A DNA stretch of 64,000 bases from an uncultured Fretibacterium sp. (GCA_937915755.1 CALGGR010000326.1:1-64000), one strand, 5' to 3'. Shown: positions 44,190-54,011, numbered from the stretch's first letter. The notes: generated from the letters alone by a model not told the origin. Numbers and translations: made by a program.

Positions 44190-45086
44190 CTATCCGCGAG
44201 TTATCTCCGTGTTCGCCATCTTCTCATATACGAGTGCGAGTGCGCTGTGGTCATTCTGTCCCTTTCCGTCGCCGTGAAGAATCTTCATCATCTCGAAGAC
44301 CTGTGCGGTGAGAGGTATGGGGCTGTCGACGGATTTCGCAGCGTCCATAACGTTGTTGAGGTCCTTGATGTGGAGGTCAATCTTGAAGCCCGGCTTGAAG
44401 TTCCTGTCCATGATCATGGGTGCTTTCGCGTCCATTACCGTCGAACCAGCAAGCCCGCCCCTTATCGCCTGATATATCGCCTCAGGGTCAACGCCGGCTT
44501 TCTTTCCGAGCATCAATGCCTCGCTGACAGCCGCAATGTTCACAGCAACGACGATCTGGTTGCAGAGCTTAGTTACGTTTCCTGCGCCGATTTCTCCGCA
44601 GAGGACTACGCTCGAACCCATAGCCTTGAGTACAGGCTCGAATTTTGCGAAGACTTCAGGCTTTCCGCCGACCATGAAGCTGAGTGTTCCGTCGATAGCT
44701 TTAGGCTCTCCTCCCGAAACTGGGGCATCAAGCATATCGATACCCTTCTTAGCGAGAGCGTCAGAAATTTCACGGCTCGCGATTGGGTTGATTGATGACA
44801 TGTCGATGAAAGCAGCGCCCTTCTCCATGTGGTCAGCAACTTTGTCATCCTCAAGCATTACACTCTTAACGTGGGGTGAGTTTGGGAGCATCGTCAGAAC
44901 AAGCTCTGCGCCCTTTGCGGCATCTACTGCGTTTGCGGCGGCTACAGCTTTGCCGTTCCCGAAAGCAACAACGTCATCAACGACTGCCTTTGTTCGGTCA
45001 TATACGCGGAGTTCATGGCCGGCTTTGATGAGGTTCTTGGCCATAGGCTTGCCCATGATACCCAGTCCGATAAATCCTATCTTCAT
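44190..45086 (-). CDS. garR: 2-hydroxy-3-oxopropionate (tartronate semialdehyde) reductase-like
   Basis: A 298-residue beta-hydroxyacid dehydrogenase. MKIGFIGLGIMGKPMAKNL gives the Rossmann loop; DAPVSGGEPKAIDGTLSFMVGG is the substrate motif, and the catalytic lysine lies in GNVTKLCNQIVVAVN. Related enzymes reduce tartronate semialdehyde or oxidise 3-hydroxyisobutyrate. An in-frame start at 45137 is possible, but ATG 45086 follows AAAGGAAG. It diverges from arnC; a TATAAT on the minus strand (45129-45124) may be its -10. Confidence 0.85.
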   Translation of the reverse strand: MKIGFIGLGIMGKPMAKNLIKAGHELRVYDRTKAVVDDVVAFGNGKAVAAANAVDAAKGAELVLTMLPNSPHVKSVMLEDDKVADHMEKGAAFIDMSSINPIASREISDALAKKGIDMLDAPVSGGEPKAIDGTLSFMVGGKPEVFAKFEPVLKAMGSSVVLCGEIGAGNVTKLCNQIVVAVNIAAVSEALMLGKKAGVDPEAIYQAIRGGLAGSTVMDAKAPMIMDRNFKPGFKIDLHIKDLNNVMDAAKSVDSPIPLTAQVFEMMKILHGDGKGQNDHSALALVYEKMANTEITRG

Positions 45087-45182
45087 ACTTGTACTTCCTT
45101 TCTTGTTGGGGATATTGCTTGCTATTATAACAAACATTGTTGTAGAATACTCAAAAATCCTGAAAGTCAGGCCGATAATAAT

Positions 45183-46073
45183 ATGATTTCAATCGTAATT
45201 CCCGTCTACAATGAAGAAGGCAACCTCCACGAACTTTTAAGGCGCATATTCACCGTAATGGAAGAACTTTCAAGGCCGTATGAACTGATCCTCGTCAACG
45301 ACGGAAGCAAAGACTCATCTCTCCCCATAATGCTGAAGGAACGTCAAGAACACCCCAACAACCTCCGAGTAATCGACTTCAACGGGAATTTCGGGCAGCA
45401 CACAGCAATTCTCGCGGGCTTCAGGTCATCAAGAGGCGAATACGTCATCACCCTTGACGCAGACCTCCAGAACCCGCCCGAAGAAATCCCGAAGATAATC
45501 TCACTCTTGGATTCCGGCCATGATGTTGTCGGCACAATAAGGCAGAAGCGAAAGGACTCATTATTCCGGCGTTATGCTTCACGAATGGTCAACAAGCTGA
45601 TGAATAAGGTTACGGGCTTCACGCTCCATGACTACGGGTGCATGTTGCGGGGATACAGGCGTGAAATCATTGACATCATCAACGAGTGCGGGGAGGTCTC
45701 GACATTCATTCCGGCGTTGGCTCAGAAGTTCGCGGTTAATCCGATTGAGGTTGAAGTCTCACACAGCGCGCGGAAAGAAGGCGAGTCGAAATACAGCCTC
45801 TTCCGACTGATTCGCTTACAGTTCGATTTGATGACAGCATTCTCAATCTTCCCGCTTCAGGCAATAACCATACTGGGGGGAATAATTACGGCGTTGGGGA
45901 TAATCTTGGGGATTGCCGGATTCTTCGGCCATGCGTTGAATACGGTGCTTGCCGGACTGGTCATAACATGCACGGGGATAACGGGCGAGTACACTGGAAG
46001 GATATATCAGGAAGTCAGAAAGAGACCGCGATACATAATCCGAAAAATTTACGAGGAGGACAACAATGAGTGA
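45183..46073 (+). CDS. arnC: Undecaprenyl-phosphate aminoarabinose-type transferase
   Basis: A 296-residue GT2 enzyme that moves 4-formamido-4-deoxy-L-arabinose from UDP to undecaprenyl phosphate. MISIVIPVYNEEGNL opens the domain and DADLQNPPEE is the nucleotide/metal motif. Two C-terminal membrane helices (about residues 215-275) anchor it. ATG 45183 was chosen; an earlier frame start would run into the divergent gene. It leads an arn operon, and its end overlaps the next gene by 8 bases. Confidence 0.88.
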   Translation: MISIVIPVYNEEGNLHELLRRIFTVMEELSRPYELILVNDGSKDSSLPIMLKERQEHPNNLRVIDFNGNFGQHTAILAGFRSSRGEYVITLDADLQNPPEEIPKIISLLDSGHDVVGTIRQKRKDSLFRRYASRMVNKLMNKVTGFTLHDYGCMLRGYRREIIDIINECGEVSTFIPALAQKFAVNPIEVEVSHSARKEGESKYSLFRLIRLQFDLMTAFSIFPLQAITILGGIITALGIILGIAGFFGHALNTVLAGLVITCTGITGEYTGRIYQEVRKRPRYIIRKIYEEDNNE

Positions 46074-46881
46074 TGCAGTAGTTTTCGCCTATAGCTCGGT
46101 GGGGCATGAATGCCTCTCGGTGCTTCTTAGGCGCGGGGTGAATATAAAGCTGGTTTACACGCACGAGGACGACCCGAACGAGGAACACTGGTTCGATTCT
46201 GTCTATGAGCTTGCGAAGTCGCGCAATATTCCTGTGAGGACAGATTCGCCGGAAGAGTCGGTTGTACGTGATGCAAAACCCGATGTGATATTCTCGTTCT
46301 ATTACAGGTCGATGATTGACATGAAGATTCTTGACGTTGCGCCTTTGGGGGCTTTCAACATGCACGGCTCATTATTGCCGAAATACAGGGGTCGTGCGTG
46401 CGTGAACTGGGCTGTCCTCAACGGTGAGACGAAAGCGGGCGTAACTCTCCATCACATGACCGCGAGGGCTGATGCTGGGAATATTGTGGGTCAGGAAGCT
46501 GTTGACATTGGGCCGGACGAGACGGCTCACGATGTTTTCACGAAGATCATTCCGGCGGCTGGGAGATTGCTTGAACGTTGCCTCGATGATATTTTGTCTG
46601 GAAACGCTGAGGGAACTCCGCAAGATGAGTCTCAGGCTACAAAATTCGGTCGACGAACTCCTGCTGATGGTCTCATTGACTGGAGCAAGTCAGCAAGAGA
46701 GATTCACAACCTTGTGCGGGCTGTAGCAAAACCATTTCCGGGAGCTTTCACGTATCATGACGGACACAAGATCATGGTGTGGAAGACGAGAGTTTTTGAC
46801 GGTGATGTTACGAATACCCCTGCATTTCTCGTGAAGACTCATGACGGTACTCTTGAAATTCTTGAGTGGGAAATAGTGTAG
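46066..46881 (+). CDS. arnA: UDP-aminoarabinose formyltransferase (separate ArnA N-domain)
   Basis: A 271-residue stand-alone protein matching the first half of E. coli ArnA. It N-formylates UDP-4-amino-4-deoxy-L-arabinose using 10-formyl-THF. The catalytic Asn-His pair lies in FNMHGSLLPKYRG, and the Asp in HHMTARADAGNIV. The second half of ArnA is encoded by a different gene 2 kb downstream, so the enzyme is split. The stop is followed at once by the arnD start. Confidence 0.87.
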   Translation: MSDAVVFAYSSVGHECLSVLLRRGVNIKLVYTHEDDPNEEHWFDSVYELAKSRNIPVRTDSPEESVVRDAKPDVIFSFYYRSMIDMKILDVAPLGAFNMHGSLLPKYRGRACVNWAVLNGETKAGVTLHHMTARADAGNIVGQEAVDIGPDETAHDVFTKIIPAAGRLLERCLDDILSGNAEGTPQDESQATKFGRRTPADGLIDWSKSAREIHNLVRAVAKPFPGAFTYHDGHKIMVWKTRVFDGDVTNTPAFLVKTHDGTLEILEWEIV

Positions 46882-47763
46882 ATGAAGCTCGCAATAAAAA
46901 TCGACATTGACACTCTTAAAGGCTACCTTGAGGGATTGCCCAGACTTCTCGAAATCCTGAAGGCTCATGACGTCAGGGCCTCAGTGTTCTTCTCAATGGG
47001 GCCTGACAATTCGGGAAAAGCATTACGCAGGATATTCCGCAAAGGTTTCATAACGAAGATGTTACGCACAAAAGCTCCGTCTGCATACGGAATAAAGACG
47101 CTTCTATATGGTACGCTTCTTCCCGCGCCGATGATCACGGCCTCAAATCCTGACTTAATCCGCCGGACTGCTGACGACGGCCATGAGTGCGGGATTCATT
47201 CATGGGATCACGTTTACTGGCAGGACAATCTCCCCCGCCTCTCAACCGACACAATACGCGCCGAGCTTGAACGTGCATTCTCGAAGTTCGAGGAATACGC
47301 GGGCTTCAGGCCGGATTGCTGTGCCGCGCCGGGCTGGCAGGTTACGACGGATAGCCTCAAGGTTCAGGACGGATTAGGGCTGACTTATTGCAGCGACGTT
47401 CGCGGTTATTCGCCGTTCTTGCCGGAAATGGGCGGAAAGTCTTTCTCAACCCCTCAAGTCCCGTCAACACTTCCAACTCTCGATGAAGTTCTTGGCTACG
47501 TTAAGCCGGAAGATGTCGCGGGGTATTACGCCGGATTGTTGCACGACGGCCTCAACGTTCACACCATTCACACCGAGATGGAGGGCGGAATGATGAGCTG
47601 GACGTTCAGCGATTTCCTTGACCGTTGCAGGGACATGGGAGTCGAGTTCCTGACGCTCAAAGAGGCCATGAAGGAGTCAGACTTGCCGCGTTGTAAAATT
47701 GAGATGGGCGAAATTCCGGGAAGAGCCGGGAAAGTAGCATTACAGAAAGGAAAGGTAGCATGA
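46882..47763 (+). CDS. arnD: Aminoarabinose-phosphoundecaprenol deformylase
   Basis: A 293-residue NodB-type polysaccharide deacetylase that removes the formyl group after transfer to the lipid carrier. The metal motif begins KIDIDTLKGYLEGLPRLLEIL and includes HECGIHSWDHVYWQ (His pair). GLHDGLNVHTIHTEMEG-like residues near 230 complete the site. It overlaps arnB by four bases (ATGA). Confidence 0.88.
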   Translation: MKLAIKIDIDTLKGYLEGLPRLLEILKAHDVRASVFFSMGPDNSGKALRRIFRKGFITKMLRTKAPSAYGIKTLLYGTLLPAPMITASNPDLIRRTADDGHECGIHSWDHVYWQDNLPRLSTDTIRAELERAFSKFEEYAGFRPDCCAAPGWQVTTDSLKVQDGLGLTYCSDVRGYSPFLPEMGGKSFSTPQVPSTLPTLDEVLGYVKPEDVAGYYAGLLHDGLNVHTIHTEMEGGMMSWTFSDFLDRCRDMGVEFLTLKEAMKESDLPRCKIEMGEIPGRAGKVALQKGKVA

Positions 47764-48896
47764 AGACATTATCATATGGCCGTCAATGGATTAACGATGA
47801 CGATATTGCCGAAGTCGTGAAGGTATTGCGCGGGGATTGGCTCACTATGGGGCCGACCGTTGATGCTTTCGAGGAATCACTTGCCGATTATGCAGGGGTG
47901 AAGCACGCCGTAACGTTCTCAAGCGGAACAGCCGCGCTTCACGGCGCAATGTACGCCTCTGGAATGGGCGCGGGAGATTTCGCCGTTACAACAGCGATGA
48001 CATTCGTCGCAACCTCGAACAGCGTAATCTACACCGGCGCAACTCCAATCTTCGCGGACATTGATGACACTTTCTGCATGAATCCCGAAAAGGCCGAAGA
48101 ATCTATCAATGCTCACGGCGGAAAGGTCAAGGCTGTAATCCCTGTGAGCTTCGCGGGCTATCCGTTCGAGATTAAGCCGTTCCGTGAGATTGCAGAGAAG
48201 CATAACGCCGTATTGATTGAGGACGCGAGCCATTCATGGGGAGGAGACAGGGGAAGTCACAAAATCGGTTTCGACGCTGACATGACGACTCTGAGTTTCC
48301 ACCCTGTCAAACACATCACCACAGCGGAGGGCGGTGCAGTTCTCACAAGTAACGACGAATACGCCCGCAGGCTCAAAATGTTCAGGAATCACGGGACTAC
48401 TCGCAATGCCTCAGAGTTTGTTGACGAACCCGATGGAATTTGGCACAGCGAGATGCAGGATTTAGGGTACAATTACAGGTTGTCGGAGGTACATTGCGCG
48501 ATTGGTCTTTCACAGATGAAGAGGCTCGATGAATTTGTCGAACGAAGGCGCGAGATTGCGAGGCTCTATTTCCGTGAGCTTTCGGGAGTTGAAGGGCTTA
48601 CGTTGCCGCCGGACAAAGAGGGTCATGCGTGGCATTTGTTCATTGCGCGGGTTAACGAAGAACTTCACGGCCAGTTTTTCGGGTATCTTCGGGATAATGA
48701 TATAAGGCTTCAGGTACATTACAGGCCCGTGCCGCTTCAGCCATATTACAGGGAAAAATACGGCTGCAAGGCAGGCGATTTCCCAGAGGCTGAGAAGTAT
48801 TACCGTCAGGCAGTCTCGCTTCCGATATTCCCGCTGATGACTGACGACGATGTTATGAGGGTCTGCGGTGTAATCAAAAATTTTGTTTGGAGATAG
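47760..48896 (+). CDS. arnB: UDP-4-ketopentose aminotransferase (DegT family)
   Basis: A 378-residue PLP aminotransferase that makes UDP-4-amino-4-deoxy-L-arabinose from the ketopentose using glutamate. The PLP lysine is in LSFHPVKHITTAEGGAV; VTFSSGTAALHGAM and IEDASHSWGG are cofactor-contact motifs. Length and order fit ArnB. Related DegT enzymes make other amino sugars; here the arn neighbours decide the assignment. Confidence 0.88.
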   Translation: MKTLSYGRQWINDDDIAEVVKVLRGDWLTMGPTVDAFEESLADYAGVKHAVTFSSGTAALHGAMYASGMGAGDFAVTTAMTFVATSNSVIYTGATPIFADIDDTFCMNPEKAEESINAHGGKVKAVIPVSFAGYPFEIKPFREIAEKHNAVLIEDASHSWGGDRGSHKIGFDADMTTLSFHPVKHITTAEGGAVLTSNDEYARRLKMFRNHGTTRNASEFVDEPDGIWHSEMQDLGYNYRLSEVHCAIGLSQMKRLDEFVERRREIARLYFRELSGVEGLTLPPDKEGHAWHLFIARVNEELHGQFFGYLRDNDIRLQVHYRPVPLQPYYREKYGCKAGDFPEAEKYYRQAVSLPIFPLMTDDDVMRVCGVIKNFVWR

Positions 48897-48901
48897 GATA
48901 A

Positions 48902-49909
48902 GTGAAAATATTTCTACTAGGCGCAGGGGGCTTCATTGGGAGTCATCTTGTGAAGAAAGTGCTGGACAGTTCAGACTACGAGATAAGCGCGTTCGACATC
49001 AACACGACACGCATTGAAAAGTTCATCGGGAACAAACGCTTCACGTGCTTCAAGGGCGACATTTTCCACGAGACCGACTATATCCGCGAACAGGTTGCAG
49101 CGTGTGATGTAGTTCTTCCGTTTGCAGGGGTAGCAATGCCGGCGTACTATCTCACCAAGCCGTTGTGGACGTTTGAGCTTGATTTCGAGCAGGTTTTGAA
49201 GGTCGTCCGAATGTGCCAGAAGTACAAGAAGCGCGTAATCTTCCCGTCAACATCAGAAGTCTACGGCCTCGCTAATGAGAACTTGCTGCTTGAAGATGAA
49301 AGCCCTCTCGTTACCGGGCCTATAGGGCGAATGAGATGGATTTACAGCTGCTCGAAGCAGATGATGGACAGAGTCATTACGGCCTACAATGTCGAGAAGG
49401 GATTGCAGTACACGCTCTTCCGGCCTTTCAACTGGATTGGGCCGGGACTTGACACAATGGAGGACGCAAGGCAGCACCGCGCCCGCTCAATCACACAGTT
49501 CATCTATGACATTCTCAACAGGGGCGAGATTAAGCTCGTCGGCGGAGGAACGCAGAGAAGGAGTTTCACATGGATTGGCGACGGTACTGACGCATTGATG
49601 CTTATCCTCAAGAACTACAAGGGTCAGGCAGATTCCCAAATCTTCAACATCGGCAACCCCAACAACAACTACTCAATCCGTGAGCTTGCCGAGACAATCA
49701 TTGACGAGATGAAGAACTTCCCGAACTTCCGCGAACGTGCCGAGAAAGTAAAACTCACAGTAATTTCGCCGGAAAATTATTACTCCGACGGTTACGATGA
49801 CACCAAGAACAGGCGGCCTTCAATCGACAAAATCAAGAGTCTAGGCTGGAACCCTCAGGTGAGCCTCCGTGATGCCATTAGAATGACCCTCGAAGCGTAC
49901 CATGAGTAG
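48902..49909 (+). CDS. arnA: UDP-glucuronate decarboxylase/dehydrogenase (separate ArnA C-domain)
   Basis: A 335-residue short-chain dehydrogenase matching the second half of E. coli ArnA, which oxidatively decarboxylates UDP-glucuronate to the UDP-4-ketopentose. The NAD loop is LLGAGGFIGSHLV; the catalytic Tyr-Lys is in YSCSKQMMDR; FRPFNWIGPGLDTMEDAR is typical of ArnA. It starts with GTG 48902. It overlaps arnT by eight bases. Confidence 0.88.
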   Translation: MKIFLLGAGGFIGSHLVKKVLDSSDYEISAFDINTTRIEKFIGNKRFTCFKGDIFHETDYIREQVAACDVVLPFAGVAMPAYYLTKPLWTFELDFEQVLKVVRMCQKYKKRVIFPSTSEVYGLANENLLLEDESPLVTGPIGRMRWIYSCSKQMMDRVITAYNVEKGLQYTLFRPFNWIGPGLDTMEDARQHRARSITQFIYDILNRGEIKLVGGGTQRRSFTWIGDGTDALMLILKNYKGQADSQIFNIGNPNNNYSIRELAETIIDEMKNFPNFRERAEKVKLTVISPENYYSDGYDDTKNRRPSIDKIKSLGWNPQVSLRDAIRMTLEAYHE

Positions 49910-51500
49910 GCGTGCAATCCTCGCAATATGCGCTGTCCTTGCGGTATTCGTGTATTTCTGGGGACTTGGGGATTACGGCTTCATTGACCCCGACGAGGGA
50001 CGATATTCTGAGATTCCCCGCGAGATGATTGAGACTGGAGACTTCATCACTCCTCGACTGAACTACGCGCTATACTTCGAGAAGCCGCCGTTGCATTACT
50101 GGCTGACGGCAGGGGCTTTCATGGCTTTTGGGGAAAATGAGTTTGCCGGAAGATTCTTCCCCGTCATGGCCGGACTTGGGTGCTGTTTACTGACGTTCGT
50201 AATCGCAAGGAAGATCACAGGCTCGGGATATGCTGCCGGACTTTCGGGGGTAATGCTTGCCTCGTCGATTCTTTGGTACGGGACATCACGAATCAATATC
50301 ACGGACATGACGCTGACATTCTTCTTCACGGCCGCAATGGTCAGCTATTACTTCTGGTACAGAGGCGGGAAGAAGTCAATGCTCCTCGCGTTCTATGCTT
50401 TAATGGCTATGGGTATGCTCACTAAAGGGCTGATAGGCATCGTACTACCCGGAGGAACCGCGTTAATACACCTCATCGTAACGAGGCAATACAGGAAAAT
50501 CCTCCCGCTTTTCTCACCGTCAGCAATAATATTATTCTTCGTGATAGTCTGCCCGTATTTCATCGAAGTTTGCCGAAGGAATCCCGATTACTTTCAGTTC
50601 TTCTTCATACGTGAACATTTCCTGAGGTACACGACGACGATACACGCGAGATATGAGCCGTTCTGGTTCTTCGTGCCGATAATAATTGCCGGCTTCGTTC
50701 CTTGGACTGGGATAATGTGGGACGCGATGAGGGCAGTTTTCGGGAAGTGCAGGATTGTTGATGCTGTGGACGGGAAATTCCTGGGACTTTGGCTGGCTGT
50801 ACCGTTCGTGTTCTTCTCATGTTCCGGCTCAAAGCTAATCACTTATATTCTCCCGTGCATGCCTCCGCTTGCGGTCCTCTCGGGAGCGTCAATGTCGGTA
50901 CTCGAAGGGCGGGAATTTCGTCGCTTCGTCATAATAACGTCAGCAATCCTGATCCCAGTCGCAATAACCGGCCTGATCCTTCCCGCAATGAAGAATGACC
51001 CCGATTACCGCGCTATGATGCTTCCGGCAATGTGGCTGTCGTTGACGCTGATTGCGTTCTGTGTGCTGTCGATATTCGTCGGCAAGAACAGGAACGTTCC
51101 GGCCATGCTTGGGGTTGTTGCGCTCTTGGCGATGCTTGGAGCTTCGGGAGCTTTTGAGGTTGAAGGGAAATTGCTGTCTCACAAAGAATCTTGCTCGATT
51201 GTCCCGAAAGATGCCGATGATGTCGTTGTGTATCAGAACTTGATGCAGGGCGTGAGCTGGTACATGAAGCGGAGGGCAGTGTGCGCTGATGTTCTGAACG
51301 AGCTTGAATTTGGTGCAGAACATGAGAGTGATTCGGGCTGGTTCATCTCGGTTGAGGACTTGCGGAATCTATGGCACTCAGGGCGTAAAGTCATCGTATT
51401 CTCACGCAGAAAGGATAGAGAGGCAAGTTTGCGTGAACTTCTTGGCGTTCCGATCCGTGAATGGACGACGAGCGCTGATGTGGCCGTTGCGAATTGGTGA
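49902..51500 (+). CDS. arnT: Lipid A aminoarabinose transferase (GT83)
   Basis: A 532-residue multi-spanning inner-membrane enzyme that transfers aminoarabinose from undecaprenyl phosphate to lipid A on the periplasmic face. The catalytic loop DPDEGRYSEIPREM appears near residue 28, with KPPLHYW and about 12 hydrophobic segments. This modification lowers binding of polymyxin and cationic peptides. ArnE/ArnF flippase genes and ugd are not adjacent. Confidence 0.88.
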   Translation: MSRRAILAICAVLAVFVYFWGLGDYGFIDPDEGRYSEIPREMIETGDFITPRLNYALYFEKPPLHYWLTAGAFMAFGENEFAGRFFPVMAGLGCCLLTFVIARKITGSGYAAGLSGVMLASSILWYGTSRINITDMTLTFFFTAAMVSYYFWYRGGKKSMLLAFYALMAMGMLTKGLIGIVLPGGTALIHLIVTRQYRKILPLFSPSAIILFFVIVCPYFIEVCRRNPDYFQFFFIREHFLRYTTTIHARYEPFWFFVPIIIAGFVPWTGIMWDAMRAVFGKCRIVDAVDGKFLGLWLAVPFVFFSCSGSKLITYILPCMPPLAVLSGASMSVLEGREFRRFVIITSAILIPVAITGLILPAMKNDPDYRAMMLPAMWLSLTLIAFCVLSIFVGKNRNVPAMLGVVALLAMLGASGAFEVEGKLLSHKESCSIVPKDADDVVVYQNLMQGVSWYMKRRAVCADVLNELEFGAEHESDSGWFISVEDLRNLWHSGRKVIVFSRRKDREASLRELLGVPIREWTTSADVAVANW

Positions 51501-51506
51501 GTGTGA

Positions 51507-51535
51507 AAATTCCCCCTGCCTCGTGAACAGGGGGA
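51507..51535 (-). terminator. Terminator between arnT and the double cupin
   Basis: CCCCCTG pairs with CAGGGGG around a nine-base loop. On the minus strand it is followed by AATTTTC, making it a good terminator for the cupin gene; on the plus strand the tail lacks T, so it is weaker for arnT. Confidence 0.65.
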
Positions 51536-51543
51536 GAGTGTGA

Positions 51544-52392
51544 TTACTTCTTCAGTGCGTGGTTCTGCGCGATAAGGTCAATGAACACCAAATCTTCCGT
51601 GCCCGTGTTCTTGAGGGCGTGAGACTCTCCTGCTACAGCTATCGTTACAGACTGAGGCCCGACAATGTACTCGTTCCCTTCGCCGTCCGTGAAAGTTCCC
51701 GTTCCCGAAAGAATTATATACGTGTCCTCGTTGGCATCATGCTTGTGAAGGCCAATTGAGTCGCCGGGCTTGAGGGTCATGAGGCCGATTTCTTTGATGG
51801 CCTGATTCTCTGTTGCCTGCTCGCGCCTGAAAGCGAACTTTCCGTAGAGCGTCCCCTCACCCGTACCGCCTGCGTGTTCAACGTTCTTGTCGAAAAGTTT
51901 TTCAGCAGGAAAATACTGAGGCGTTGGATTGGCTTTGAGTGCTTCGAGATCTGCTGCTGGGTTCTTGGCGATTATGTCAAGGAAAACGAGTTCGTCAGCG
52001 TAGAGATTAGCGAGGCCATGCCACTGTCCCGGTCTTGCAATGGTCATGTCGCCGGGCTTAACGATCCATGCGTTACCAGAACCGTCCGTGAAAAGCCCCG
52101 TCCCTGAGAGTATCAGGTAAGCGTCCTCGTTGTCCTTGTGTTCGTGAAGACCGATGAACGCGCCGTGATTGAGCGTCATGAAGCCGATCTCCTTGATTGC
52201 GTCCTCGTCTCTTGCATTGTCGCGTACAAACGCAAACTCCCCGTGAAGCGTCCCCTTTCCGCCTGCAACGTCCTCTTTGTCGAGTTCGGTAAGCTCCGAG
52301 ATTGTGTAGCACTGTTCATGCTTGACTGGTTCGGCAAATGCTGACGATGCCATTACCGCGATGATGAATGTTACCGCAAGAAATTTCTTCAT
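51544..52392 (-). CDS. Exported double-cupin protein
   Basis: A 282-residue protein with signal peptide MKKFLAVTFIIAVMASSAFA and two homologous cupin barrels. Unit 1 has LHEHKDNEDAYLILSGTG; unit 2 has LHKHDANEDTYIILSGTG. Both keep the His-His-Glu metal ligands and the later His in HGLAN or HALKN. They arose by internal duplication. It lies divergent to dppA. Its role is unknown; a periplasmic small-molecule binder or isomerase is possible. Confidence 0.8.
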   Translation of the reverse strand: MKKFLAVTFIIAVMASSAFAEPVKHEQCYTISELTELDKEDVAGGKGTLHGEFAFVRDNARDEDAIKEIGFMTLNHGAFIGLHEHKDNEDAYLILSGTGLFTDGSGNAWIVKPGDMTIARPGQWHGLANLYADELVFLDIIAKNPAADLEALKANPTPQYFPAEKLFDKNVEHAGGTGEGTLYGKFAFRREQATENQAIKEIGLMTLKPGDSIGLHKHDANEDTYIILSGTGTFTDGEGNEYIVGPQSVTIAVAGESHALKNTGTEDLVFIDLIAQNHALKK

Positions 52393-52442
52393 GAATGATT
52401 CCTCCTGTTTATGAGATGTCCACAATTATACGCCAAATTATT

Positions 52443-52471
52443 TTGACACACGCCACATTTTCACGTATCAT
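52443..52471 (+). promoter_or_regulatory. sigma70 promoter of the dpp-pepT operon
   Basis: A perfect TTGACA (52443-52448) and TATCAT (52466-52471) are 17 bases apart. The expected start is near 52478, about 30 bases before the dppA GTG. A TATAAT on the minus strand (52430-52425) may serve the divergent cupin. Confidence 0.82.
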
Positions 52472-52508
52472 GCTAATAATTCACAAATCACAAGGAGGCT
52501 TTTTCACA

Positions 52509-54011
52509 GTGAGAAAGTTTTATCCAGTTCTAATTGCGCTAGTTATAGCAATGTCATTGGTGAGCGCAGCGTTTGCCAAAGACACCCTCGTTGTTGCCGA
52601 CCAGTATGACGCTACGACACTCGACCCAATCGGCCACAATGATTACCCCACAAGCCGAGCCTGTTCGCACATCTATGACACCCTCGTGTTCCTCAACCCC
52701 GACGGAACATTAAGGCCGGGCCTCGCGGAAAAGTGGGAGTTCCTCTCCGACACAGCCTACAAGATGTACCTCCGCAAAGGCGTGAAGTTCCACAACGGAG
52801 ACGAAATGACCGCCGAAGACGTGAAATTCTCCCTTGAGCGCGCAAACACTCCCGCAGGTTCGCACATTCACACGTACTCTCAGGATTTGGATTACGTGGA
52901 AATCGTTGACCCCTACACCGTCATTATCCACCTCAAGAAGGTCAACTACCCATTCTTCTCGTCGCTCGTACACAGCTGGGGCAACATCGTCTGCAAGAAG
53001 GTCGTTGAGGCTGCCGGTGATGACTACGGAATGAACCCGGTCGGAACAGGCCCCTTCAAGTTCAAGGAATGGGCAAAGGGTGATCATTACACGTTTGAGC
53101 GTTTCGATGACTACTGGGGAAACAAGGCAAAGTTCCAGACCCTCATCGTCCGTTCAATCCCTGAACCTACAAACAGGACTATCGAGCTTGAGACGGGAGC
53201 CGTTGACATTGCCTACCCCGTAACGACGATTGAGCTTGGACGCATTCAGGACAACGACGAGCTTGAGCTTCAGCGCAAAGTCATTCCTTCAACAACGTAC
53301 ATGGGCTTCAACGTCCACAAAGCTCCGTTCGATGACGTCCGCGTTCGCAAGGCAATCTTCGCGCTTCTCGACACAGTGAACATTCAGCGTGCAGTTATGA
53401 GAGGAGTAGGCCAGACACCGCGCAGCCTTATCCCCGAAGTAACGAAGTACTCAATCAACAACGAGATACCCGTTCACGAGAGGAATGTTGAAGAGGCCAA
53501 GAAGCTTTTTGCCGAAGCAGGCGTTGACCCGGCAAAGCTGAAGTTCATCATCAGGTCAAACGAGCGCAAGGAACGCATCGATATGGCCACGATAATTCAG
53601 GCACAGCTCGCGGAAGTCGGAATCACAACCGAGATCGTACAGCAGGAATGGGGCGCGTACCTCAACGTTCTTCAGCAGAAGCAGCATGACGTGTTCCTTC
53701 TCGGCTGGGGTCTCTCAGTTCCTGACCCTGACTACGCTGTTGCGGGACTTTTGGAGAGCAACGCCGGCACTAACTACACAACGTTTGCTGACCCGAAGCT
53801 CGATGAGATGCTCACAAAAGGAAGAAGCCTTCCTGACGGCGAGGAACGCGCAAAGGTCTACAAGGACATGCAGCTCTACATCAATGACCAGCTCCCGATG
53901 ATCTACCTCCACAATGACGAGGCAATCGCGGGTGTCCGCAAGGTCGTGAAGGGCTTTGAGGTTGACCCGTTCGAGGTTCACTCATTCAGGAACGTCTACT
54001 TTGAGGAGTAG
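52509..54011 (+). CDS. dppA: Oligopeptide/dipeptide-binding protein (SBP family 5)
   Basis: A 500-residue periplasmic binding protein of a peptide ABC importer. The signal peptide is MRKFYPVLIALVIAMSLVSAAFA. The family signature GLAEKWEF...YKMYLRKGVKFHNGDEMTAEDVKFSLER is complete, and TTYMGFNVHKAPFDDVRVRKAIF follows. The start is GTG 52509 after AAGGAGG; an earlier in-frame start at 52395 lies ahead of the promoter. Some members bind nickel or glutathione, so peptide is the best guess. Confidence 0.9.
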   Translation: MRKFYPVLIALVIAMSLVSAAFAKDTLVVADQYDATTLDPIGHNDYPTSRACSHIYDTLVFLNPDGTLRPGLAEKWEFLSDTAYKMYLRKGVKFHNGDEMTAEDVKFSLERANTPAGSHIHTYSQDLDYVEIVDPYTVIIHLKKVNYPFFSSLVHSWGNIVCKKVVEAAGDDYGMNPVGTGPFKFKEWAKGDHYTFERFDDYWGNKAKFQTLIVRSIPEPTNRTIELETGAVDIAYPVTTIELGRIQDNDELELQRKVIPSTTYMGFNVHKAPFDDVRVRKAIFALLDTVNIQRAVMRGVGQTPRSLIPEVTKYSINNEIPVHERNVEEAKKLFAEAGVDPAKLKFIIRSNERKERIDMATIIQAQLAEVGITTEIVQQEWGAYLNVLQQKQHDVFLLGWGLSVPDPDYAVAGLLESNAGTNYTTFADPKLDEMLTKGRSLPDGEERAKVYKDMQLYINDQLPMIYLHNDEAIAGVRKVVKGFEVDPFEVHSFRNVYFEE

